A stretch of 64,000 nt of DNA from Clavibacter michiganensis (GTDB taxonomy: Bacteria > Actinomycetota > Actinomycetes > Actinomycetales > Microbacteriaceae): positions 62,001 through 126,000 of the forward strand of contig NZ_MDJZ01000003.1 of assembly GCF_002151125.1 (NCBI RefSeq), given 5' to 3'. The notes beneath the pieces are model-generated. The model was not told where the DNA came from and ran no database searches. It saw only the letters and a program-made list of their open reading frames with translations. Both the position numbers and the translations under genes were made by a program. Positions 17,793-24,003 of the stretch are shown here, one piece after another. Within the stretch, counting starts at the first letter, position 1, and each line of letters opens with the position of its first letter.

Positions 17793-18233
17793 TCAGCGCC
17801 CGCGCACGCCGTCGGGGTCGCGCAGCCGCTCGATCTCGCGCCGGTCGCGCTTCGTCGGACGCCCCGCGCCGCGGTCGCGCACGATCGTCGCGGGCGCGGC
17901 CTCGCGCGGCGGCGGCGGGGGAGTGAGGTCGGTCATCGCCTCGGCGGCGATCGCGGGTCCCACGCGCTTCACGAGGGTGCGGCGCACCACGAGGATCCGC
18001 TCGGCGCCCGAGATCCGCACGCGCACCTCGTCACCCGGCCGCACCGACTGCGACGCCTTCGCGCGCTCGTCGCCCACCCGCACGTGCCCGGCCCGGCAGG
18101 CGGCGGTGGCCTGCGACCGGGTCTTGTAGACGCGCACCGCCCAGAGCCAGCTGTCCACGCGGACCGCGGCCTGCGCGCCGGACGAGGCGGACGCGCCGGA
18201 TCCGCCGGACGGAGCGGCTGCGTCGGAAGGCAT
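17793..18233 (-). CDS. S4-domain RNA-binding protein (Hsp15-like)
   Basis: A 146-residue protein with an S4 RNA-binding domain (about residues 24-85): VRVDSWLWAVRVYKTRSQATAACRAGHVRVG then SQSVRPGDEVRVRI. This is the signature of the HslR/Hsp15 family, which binds 50S subunits carrying a stalled nascent chain and helps recycle them. The C-terminal 60 residues are Pro-rich and then strongly basic (GRPTKRDRREIERLR), probably an additional RNA contact. TAGGGT lies exactly 6 bases before the ATG, so the transcript is probably leaderless. It is divergent from the amine oxidase gene. Confidence 0.83.
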   Translation of the reverse strand: MPSDAAAPSGGSGASASSGAQAAVRVDSWLWAVRVYKTRSQATAACRAGHVRVGDERAKASQSVRPGDEVRVRISGAERILVVRRTLVKRVGPAIAAEAMTDLTPPPPPREAAPATIVRDRGAGRPTKRDRREIERLRDPDGVRGR

Positions 18234-18239
18234 GATCCG

Positions 18240-18245
18240 ACCCTA
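18240..18245 (-). promoter_or_regulatory. -10 box (TAGGGT) for the S4-domain gene
   Basis: Minus-strand TAGGGT ends 6 bases before the ATG at 18233. Only 43 bases separate this start from the divergent amine oxidase start. Confidence 0.5.
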
Positions 18246-18261
18246 GGCGACGGCTCCCCGG

Positions 18262-18267
18262 TACGCT
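18262..18267 (+). promoter_or_regulatory. -10 box (TACGCT) for the amine oxidase gene
   Basis: TACGCT ends 9 bases before the ATG at 18277. This implies a 5' leader of only about 2-3 bases. Confidence 0.45.
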
Positions 18268-18276
18268 GGCCCGAGC

Positions 18277-19770
18277 ATGTCGATCTCCCGCCGCACCCTC
18301 CTCACCGCGTCCGTGTCGGGGCTGTCGCTCCTCGGGCTCGCGGCGTGCACGCGGACGACGCCGACGCCCGCGACCCCGACGGCGACCGCGTCGCCCACGC
18401 CGACACCCACCCCGACGGTCGGTGCGGCGGGCCTCCCGGAGCCCGTCGCCTTCGCGCGCTCCGACTGGGCCGGCGACCCCTTCGCGCGCGGATCCGGCAG
18501 CTTCCTCCGTCCCGGCGCCACGAGCGCCGACCGCGAGGCGCTCGCCCGCCCGATCCAGGACCGCGTCTTCTTCGCCGGCGAGGCCACGAGCGCGGATCGC
18601 CCCGGCACGGTGGCGGGGGCCTACGCGTCCGGGCTGCGGGCCGCCGCGGAGGTGGACCGCGCCGGCGCCGGATCCGAGCGCGTCGCGGTCGTCGGCGCCG
18701 GCATCGCGGGCACGACCGCCGCCCGCGCCCTCCGCGACGCCGGCCACGACGTCGTCCTCGTGGAGGCGCGCGCGGAGCTGGGCGGCCGGATCCGCGCAGC
18801 CGGCGGCACCGACTGGCCGGACCCCGCGGAGCTCGGCGCGCTGTGGATCGCCGCCGACGGCGACGACCTGCTCCGCGACGGGATCGAGGCGGCCGGCATC
18901 GCACGGTACGGGCTCGCGCTCATCGCGGAAGACCGCGGCCCCGACGGCCAGGTGCTGGATCCGTCGAGCGCCGGGTCCGACGCCCTCGCCTCCGCGCGCG
19001 CGTGGGCCCTCGCGCAGCCCGGAGCCGTGAGCCTCGCGGCGGCCCTGCGGGAGACCGGCGGCGACGCGCTGTCCGCCGAGGGCGGCGCCGGCTCTCCCGC
19101 CTCCCACCTGGCCGCGCTCCTCGCGACGGACGTCGCGATCGCCCACGGCGCGACGCCGGAGGAGCTCTCGGGCTCCCACGGCCTCGACGAGCCCGCGCCC
19201 GTCGGGAACGTCGCCGTCACGGGCGGGTTCGCGGGCCTCGTGCAGCACCTCCTGCGCGACCAGGACATCGACGTGCTGCGCGAGTCGACCGTGTCGCGCA
19301 TCGCGTACGGCGACGGCCGGGTGGGGCTGCGGCTCGGATCCGGCGAGTCGCTCTCGGTCGACCGCGTCGTCGTCACCGTGCCGCTCGGCGTGCTGCAGGA
19401 GGGCGCGATCGCGTTCGACCCCGCGCTGCCGTCCGCGCACGACGTCGCCATCCGGGCGCTCGGCCCCGGCCGCGCGGACCGGATCTGGCTGCGCTTCGAC
19501 GAGCCGTTCTGGTCGACGGCGGCCACCGTCTGGACCTCCTACGACGCCGGCGGCAGCTTCACGCGCTGGTACAACCTGATGCCGATCTCGGGCGAGCCCG
19601 TGCTCATGGCCGAGGTGGGCGCGGCGGCGGCGGAGCGGGTCGCGGCCATGGACGACCAGGCGCTGCGGGCGGCTGCCCTGCGCACGCTCGTCCCGTTCGC
19701 GGATCCGGAGCTCGTCGCGACGCCCACCGCCACCCCCGAGCCCGACCCGAGCGCGACCCCGACGCCCTAG
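18277..19770 (+). CDS. Exported flavin amine oxidase-like lipoprotein with circularly permuted domain order
   Basis: A 497-residue FAD protein. The N-terminus is a twin-arginine signal (SRRTLLTAS) with a lipobox LAAC (Cys24), then a Thr/Pro linker. Residues 52-126 hold what is normally the C-terminal end of flavin amine oxidases: SDWAGDPFARGSGSF...RVFFAGEATSADRPGTVAGAYASGLRAA. Only after that comes the usual N-terminal dinucleotide motif VAVVGAGIAGTTAARAL (about 136-152), with the Glu/Arg features VEARAELGGRI, and then the substrate-domain sequence. The protein ends at RTLVPFADPEL plus a Thr/Pro tail, exactly where the normal order would continue into the displaced segment. The substrate is unknown. 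The stop is shared with the convergent gene (CTAG). Confidence 0.85.
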   Translation: MSISRRTLLTASVSGLSLLGLAACTRTTPTPATPTATASPTPTPTPTVGAAGLPEPVAFARSDWAGDPFARGSGSFLRPGATSADREALARPIQDRVFFAGEATSADRPGTVAGAYASGLRAAAEVDRAGAGSERVAVVGAGIAGTTAARALRDAGHDVVLVEARAELGGRIRAAGGTDWPDPAELGALWIAADGDDLLRDGIEAAGIARYGLALIAEDRGPDGQVLDPSSAGSDALASARAWALAQPGAVSLAAALRETGGDALSAEGGAGSPASHLAALLATDVAIAHGATPEELSGSHGLDEPAPVGNVAVTGGFAGLVQHLLRDQDIDVLRESTVSRIAYGDGRVGLRLGSGESLSVDRVVVTVPLGVLQEGAIAFDPALPSAHDVAIRALGPGRADRIWLRFDEPFWSTAATVWTSYDAGGSFTRWYNLMPISGEPVLMAEVGAAAAERVAAMDDQALRAAALRTLVPFADPELVATPTATPEPDPSATPTP

Positions 19771-20135
19771 GCCGGATCCACGTCCTCCGCGGGCTCCGGC
19801 CCGAGCGCGTCCCGCCGCAGCACGGCCTCGGCGACCTCCCGGCGGGTCGCCTCCGCCGAGTACCGCAGGAGGTCCTGCAGCTGCGCATGCAGAAGGAGCT
19901 GGGCGTGCTCCTCGTCGAGGTCGAGCAGCCCGCGGATCCGCGCCACGGCGTCCGCGCGGGAGGCGACCCCTGCCAGCTCCGCCACGAGGGGCCCGAGCGC
20001 GTCCGCGGCGGCGACGCGCGTCCGCAGCCACGCGATGCGCGCGTCGTACGACCGGCGCATGTCGGAGTCCGTCGGCGGCCGTCCCGACCTGGCGACGGGG
20101 CGGCGACGCGCGATCGCCTCGGCCGTGACGGTCAC
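19767..20135 (-). CDS. Small helical protein with a GyrA-like heptad segment, function unknown
   Basis: A 122-residue, mostly helical, charged protein. The segment IRGLLDLDEEHAQLLLHAQLQDL (about residues 67-89) resembles the coiled-coil 'LLDIDE.QA..IL.MQLR.L' motif of type II topoisomerase A subunits, but no catalytic tyrosine domain is present. The GTG start is fixed by a GTGA overlap with the preceding frameshifted gene, and the stop shares a CTAG with the amine oxidase gene on the other strand. It could be a small coiled-coil partner protein; function is not assigned. Confidence 0.6.
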   Translation of the reverse strand: MTVTAEAIARRRPVARSGRPPTDSDMRRSYDARIAWLRTRVAAADALGPLVAELAGVASRADAVARIRGLLDLDEEHAQLLLHAQLQDLLRYSAEATRREVAEAVLRRDALGPEPAEDVDPA

Positions 20136-20517
20136 GCGGAGGGGTCCGCCCTGACGGGCGCGCGGGGAGGACGAGCGCCGCGTGGAGGTCGTGCGGGCCC
20201 GGACGCAGCTCGGCCCAGTCGCCGGCCGGGATCGCGACGGGCACGCGCGTGCTGTCGCCGGGATCCAGCGCCACCGCGCCCCGCGGTCCGCCCGTGACGG
20301 CGAAGGAGATGCCGGGAACGGGTGCGCCGGGCTCCGTGAACGCGCCGATCGCGACGAAGGCGTCGCCCTCCCGTGGGATCCACCGCTCGGCGCCGACGTT
20401 CACGACGTCGACGACCGGGGCCTCCGCGTCGCCGCCGTCGGTCATCACGGTCGGCCAGCGCAGCTCGAGGGCGGGGCGGTCGTCGTCGGGGGCCCGGGCG
20501 TCGTCGGGAGCGGTCAT
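20132..20517 (-). pseudogene. Small gene broken by a 2-base frameshift in a CG run
   Basis: From ATG 20517 about 118 codons read as a plausible protein (LELRWPTVMTDGG, VVDVVNVGAERWIP, AVALDPGDSTRVPV, then HDLHAALVLPA), possibly an immunoglobulin-like beta fold. Then the frame runs on for hundreds of codons as antisense of other genes, which cannot be native. In the frame reached by removing one CG from the run at 20159-20164, the protein would end PVRADPSA with a TGA at 20132 that overlaps the next start (GTGA), the same junction type used throughout this region. So the gene is frameshifted or the sequence has an error here. Confidence 0.6.
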
Positions 20518-20566
20518 GCACCCAGGCTCGCACGCGCGCATCCGCCCGTCCGGAGTCGGCGGCGGC

Positions 20567-21334
20567 TCAGCGCTCGGCGGCCGCCGTCGCGCGCGGGGGC
20601 GCCGGCGACGCGTCCGTGGGCGGCGACGCGTCCGCCGAGGCCGGCTCGTGCCCAGGCGCGACGGCCGCGTCGTCCGGGTCCCCGCCTCCCGGGCGGGCCC
20701 CGCCCCGCGGTCCGGGTTCCGCCGGCCGCACGCGGCTGAGCGCCACGACGAGCGCGGAGACCGCCGCGAGCACGCCGGCCACGAGCGCCAGCCATGCGGC
20801 GATCCCCAGCGGGACCCCGACCTGCGCGGGATCCAGGAAGAAGTACGGGTACCAGCCGACGCGCGGCCCGCGGTACTCCGTGAACGCGCACCAGGCCACG
20901 GGGAAGAGCATCGCCCACCCGACGGCCTTCCACGTGACGCGCGGGCGCCCCGGCGCGAACGTCCAGTCGAGGAGCGCGTACGCGGGGATCACGAAGTGCA
21001 GCAGCCGGCTCGACCACGGCACCTCGACGTAGTACGCCTGCGAGCTCGCCTCCAGCACGATGAGCCCGAACACCACCCCCGAGACCACGATGTAGCCGAG
21101 CACGACGGCGCGCACGGCGGCCATGAGCGGCGGCTCGACGCCGCCGCGGAGCGCGTGCACGCCGGACGCGGCGAGCACGACGACCCCGGCCATCGCGCTC
21201 TGCGTCGTGAAGTAGCTGAACCAGTTCTCGGCCGCGAAGGTCGTGAAGCCCTGGACGTAGTCGAAGTCCGCCATGAGCGCGACCACCACGACGAGCGCGG
21301 CGGCCAGGCGCACGCCACCGAGGATCCTCTGCAC
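20567..21334 (-). CDS. Pr6Pr family membrane protein
   Basis: A 255-residue protein with six predicted membrane helices, similar in layout and motifs to the bacterial Pr6Pr (FAR-17a/AIG1-like) family: ENWFSYFTTQSAMAGVVVL in helix two, an arginine-containing third helix, VPWSSRLLHFVIPAYALLDW and FTEYRGPRVGWYPYFFLDP. The role of the family is unknown. The C-terminal 55 residues are a disordered Pro/Ala/Asp tail. GTG 21334 is chosen because GGAG lies 4 bases upstream; an in-frame ATG at 21364 is the alternative. A TAGACT -10 box at 21378-21383 fits either start. Confidence 0.75.
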   Translation of the reverse strand: MQRILGGVRLAAALVVVVALMADFDYVQGFTTFAAENWFSYFTTQSAMAGVVVLAASGVHALRGGVEPPLMAAVRAVVLGYIVVSGVVFGLIVLEASSQAYYVEVPWSSRLLHFVIPAYALLDWTFAPGRPRVTWKAVGWAMLFPVAWCAFTEYRGPRVGWYPYFFLDPAQVGVPLGIAAWLALVAGVLAAVSALVVALSRVRPAEPGPRGGARPGGGDPDDAAVAPGHEPASADASPPTDASPAPPRATAAAER

Positions 21335-21441
21335 GTGACTCCGATCGCGGCCGGCTCCTGGCATGCCGGCCGCGTCCAGTCTACGAACGAGGTCTCACGA
21401 TCGGCTCCGTCCCCTCGCGCGTCGCGGCCGGGAGCGGCAGG

Positions 21442-22458
21442 ATGACGCGCATGAGCCCTTCATCGCGATCCACCAGCCAGCAGGTGCAGTTCGGGTCCTT
21501 CGGCGGCGTCGACGTCCTCGAGGTCGTCGAGGTGCCGCGCCCGTCGCCCGGCCCCGGGGAGGTGCTCGTCGAGGTCTTCGCGGCGGGCATCAACCACATC
21601 GAGGCGTACATCCGCCAGGGGCGCTTCCCCGACGAGGTGCCGACGGCGTTCCCGAACGGCCAGGGCAGCGACTTCGCCGGATGCGTCGCCGCGGTCGGCG
21701 AGGGCGTCACCCGGTTCCGGAAGGGCCAGGACGTCCTCGGCCACACGGTGATGGCGGCGCACGCGACGCACGTGGTCGTGCCCGCGGGCAACGTCGTCCT
21801 GAAGCCCGCGCAGCTCCCGTGGGAGGTCGCCGGGGGCCTGTTCCTCGCCGGCCTCGTCGCGCACGACGTGCTGCACGCCGTCACGGTCGGCGAGGGCGAC
21901 ACGCTCGTGGTCACCGCGGCGGCCGGCGGCGTCGGCAGCATCGAGGCGCAGCTCGCCATGCGGCGCGGCGCCCGCGTCATCGGCACCTGCGGCGAGCGCA
22001 ACTTCGACTACCTGCGCCAGATCGGCGTCACCCCCGTCGTCTACGGCGACGGCCTGGCCGACCGGATCCGCGCGGCCGCCCCGAACGGCGTGCAGGGCTT
22101 CGTCGACAACTTCGGCGGCGGCGAGCACGTGGCCGAGGAGCTGGGCGTGGCCGGGAAGCGCTTCAGCTCGAGCGACGACCGCCGCGAGCTCGAGCTCGAG
22201 GCCGTCCTGCCGCCGGTGGACGAGGACGACGTGCACCGCTCCCGCACGCTTGCGACGGTCGCCGAGCTCGCCGCGAAGCGCGAGGTCGACGTGCTGGTCT
22301 CCGGCTTCTACCCGCTGGCCGAGGTGCAGGACGCGTTCGACGACCTCGAGCGCCGGCACGCGCGCGGCAAGATCGTGCTCGGCATGCGGCCCGTGCACTA
22401 CCCCGGCGACCGGCGGAGCACCACCAAGGCCCGCGACGTGGCGGAGGGGAGGGCCTGA
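21442..22458 (+). CDS. Zinc-free MDR-type NADPH:quinone oxidoreductase family protein
   Basis: A 338-residue medium-chain reductase. The GroES-like N-terminal domain shows GEVLVEVFAAGINHIEAYIRQGRFP and GSDFAGCVAAVGEGVTRFRKGQDVLGH; the Rossmann domain has VVTAAAGGVGSIEAQLAMRRGARVIGTC (NADPH loop, AAGGVGS). The catalytic-zinc cysteines of alcohol dehydrogenases are absent, so it should be a quinone/enone reductase using NADPH. The C-terminal VSGFYPLAEVQDAFDDLERRHARGKIVL is typical. The ATG at 21442 or the second ATG at 21451 could be used. It appears monocistronic between two minus-strand genes. Confidence 0.83.
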   Translation: MTRMSPSSRSTSQQVQFGSFGGVDVLEVVEVPRPSPGPGEVLVEVFAAGINHIEAYIRQGRFPDEVPTAFPNGQGSDFAGCVAAVGEGVTRFRKGQDVLGHTVMAAHATHVVVPAGNVVLKPAQLPWEVAGGLFLAGLVAHDVLHAVTVGEGDTLVVTAAAGGVGSIEAQLAMRRGARVIGTCGERNFDYLRQIGVTPVVYGDGLADRIRAAAPNGVQGFVDNFGGGEHVAEELGVAGKRFSSSDDRRELELEAVLPPVDEDDVHRSRTLATVAELAAKREVDVLVSGFYPLAEVQDAFDDLERRHARGKIVLGMRPVHYPGDRRSTTKARDVAEGRA

Positions 22459-22505
22459 CGCGCAGCGCGTGACGCCTGCAGGGTTACGCCGGCCGGGTGA
22501 TGCGT

Positions 22506-22523
22506 GCCGGGTCGACGCCCGGC
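22506..22523. terminator. Hairpin terminator candidate between convergent genes
   Basis: GCCGGG and CCCGGC form a 6-base stem around a 6-base loop in the 68-base gap between the genes ending at 22458 and 22527. It is modest in strength. Confidence 0.4.
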
Positions 22524-22526
22524 GGG

Positions 22527-23006
22527 TCAGCGCGCGACGACCTCCGCGGGCTCCGGCTCGGCCGGCGTCTCGATGTGGGCCTCGCGCCAGCGCAGCAGGT
22601 CGCGGACCGCGGGCGACTCGTCGCACTCGAGCATCGCGACGGCGGCTCGCGGCGTCGCGTCGTTGACGGCGAGCCAGGAGCGCACGCGCTCCGAGGTGTC
22701 GCCCACGAGCATCGAGAGCACGGCGGCCGGCGCGGCGGAGTTGCGGGCGAGGCACGCGCGGACGCCCTCGTCGGCGTCCCGCGCGAGCGCCTGCTGCACG
22801 TCGAGCGGCGCGTGCAGGCTGCTCGCCACGCTCTCCCGCACCTTGGGGTCGCGGTGCTCGGCGAGCAGGCGCAGCCGGCGGATCTTGCTCGGCGTGACCT
22901 CGGGCGCGGGATGGAGCGCCGCGGCCTGCTCCGCGGTGAGGACGGCGGGCGCGGTCCGGTGCAGGGCCTCGAGCTGCGCGGCGGTGGTGAACCTGATGCA
23001 CGACAT
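22527..23006 (-). CDS. Leucine-rich repeat variant (LRV/HEAT-like) protein
   Basis: A 159-residue helical repeat protein. Three similar units of about 24 residues are visible: HRDPKVRESVASSLHAPLDVQQAL, then DADEGVRACLARNSAAPAAVLSML, then DTSERVRSWLAVNDATPRAAVAML, with the start of a fourth (DESPAVRDLL). This D-x-x-x-VR-x-x-(L/V)A-x-N pattern is that of leucine-rich repeat variants, which form a curved protein-binding solenoid. No catalytic site is expected. The start is supported by a TAGCGT -10 box 6 bases upstream. It is divergent from the NUDIX gene with only 40 bases between starts. Confidence 0.78.
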   Translation of the reverse strand: MSCIRFTTAAQLEALHRTAPAVLTAEQAAALHPAPEVTPSKIRRLRLLAEHRDPKVRESVASSLHAPLDVQQALARDADEGVRACLARNSAAPAAVLSMLVGDTSERVRSWLAVNDATPRAAVAMLECDESPAVRDLLRWREAHIETPAEPEPAEVVAR

Positions 23007-23012
23007 GCACCG

Positions 23013-23018
23013 ACGCTA
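23013..23018 (-). promoter_or_regulatory. -10 box (TAGCGT) for the LRV-repeat gene
   Basis: Minus-strand TAGCGT ends 6 bases before the ATG at 23006. Confidence 0.5.
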
Positions 23019-23046
23019 TCGAAGGTGCCCGTGAGATGGTGGATCC

Positions 23047-24003
23047 ATGACCGCCGAGCGCCCGCCCGAGCCCCCGCGCGGGGCGCATCGCGACAGCGGC
23101 GACGCGTGGGTCGAGGGCCCGGACGGCCAGCGGTTCTGGGGCGCGTTCGGCGCCGCCGGCCTGCTCGTGCACGACCCGGATCGCGGGGTGCTGCTGCAGC
23201 ACCGCGTCGCGTGGAGCCACCACGGCGGCACGTGGGGCCTGCCCGGCGGGGCGCGACACCAGGGCGAGTCCGCGGTCGACGGCGCCGCCCGCGAGGCGGC
23301 CGAGGAGGCCGGGGTGCCGCCCGGGGGGATCCGGCCGGTGCTCGCCACCGTGCTCGACCTCGGCTTCTGGAGCTACACGACCGTCACCGCCCGCGTCCAC
23401 CGCCCGTTCGCGCCGCGCGTCGCGGACGCCGAGAGCATCGAGCTGCGCTGGGTCCCGGTCGACGAGGTCGACGGCCTCGAGCTGCACCCGGGCTTCGGCG
23501 GGGCGTGGCCGATGCTGCGCGCCGAGCTGGCGCGCGAGGTCACGCTGGTCGTCGACACGGCCAACCTGCTCGGCTCCCGACCGGACGGCTGGTGGCGCGA
23601 CCGCGCCGGATCCACCTCCCGTCTCCTCGCCGAGCTCGACCTGATGGCGCGCGACGGCGTGCCCGCCGCCGACCTCGGCCTGCCGGGCGACGTCAGGTGG
23701 CCGGACGTCGTGGCCGTCGTGGAGGGCGATGCGCGCGCGGCGTCGCTGCCCGCGGCGCCCCGCGCGGATCTCGCCCAGCCGACGCTCCGCGCGCCCGGCG
23801 TCGCCGTGGTCACGGCGCCGTCGGACGGCGACGGCGAGATCGTGCGCGTGGCGGGCGCCGCCCGGGATGCCGGCCGCGAGGTCGTGGTGGTCACGGCCGA
23901 CCGCGGCCTCGTCGGGCGCGTCGAGGAGCTCGGCGCGCGCGTGCTCGGGCCTGGTCGGATCCGCGCGCTGCTCGACGCGCGCGCGGACCGCGACGCGGGC
24001 TAG
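23047..24003 (+). CDS. NUDIX hydrolase fused to a PIN/NYN-like domain
   Basis: A 318-residue two-domain protein. Residues 30-160 form a NUDIX domain with a textbook NUDIX box (Gly68-x5-Glu74-x7-REAAEEAGV to residue 90), which binds magnesium and hydrolyses nucleoside diphosphates linked to another moiety. From residue 165 a second alpha/beta domain starts VTLVVDTANLLG (Asp170, Asn173) and later has APSDGDGEIVRVA and VVVTADRGLVGRVEELGARVLG (Asp285). This pattern of acidic residues resembles PIN/NYN-type ribonucleases. The domain call for the second half is inference from pattern. The TAG stop shares a CTAG with the convergent gene at 24000. Confidence 0.75.
   Translation: MTAERPPEPPRGAHRDSGDAWVEGPDGQRFWGAFGAAGLLVHDPDRGVLLQHRVAWSHHGGTWGLPGGARHQGESAVDGAAREAAEEAGVPPGGIRPVLATVLDLGFWSYTTVTARVHRPFAPRVADAESIELRWVPVDEVDGLELHPGFGGAWPMLRAELAREVTLVVDTANLLGSRPDGWWRDRAGSTSRLLAELDLMARDGVPAADLGLPGDVRWPDVVAVVEGDARAASLPAAPRADLAQPTLRAPGVAVVTAPSDGDGEIVRVAGAARDAGREVVVVTADRGLVGRVEELGARVLGPGRIRALLDARADRDAG

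Noticed and set aside
18031-20541. An 836-codon minus-strand frame starting near the small gene at 20517
   Set aside because: Only its first 118 codons look like protein; the rest is antisense of the amine oxidase and S4 genes. Treated as a frameshifted small gene.
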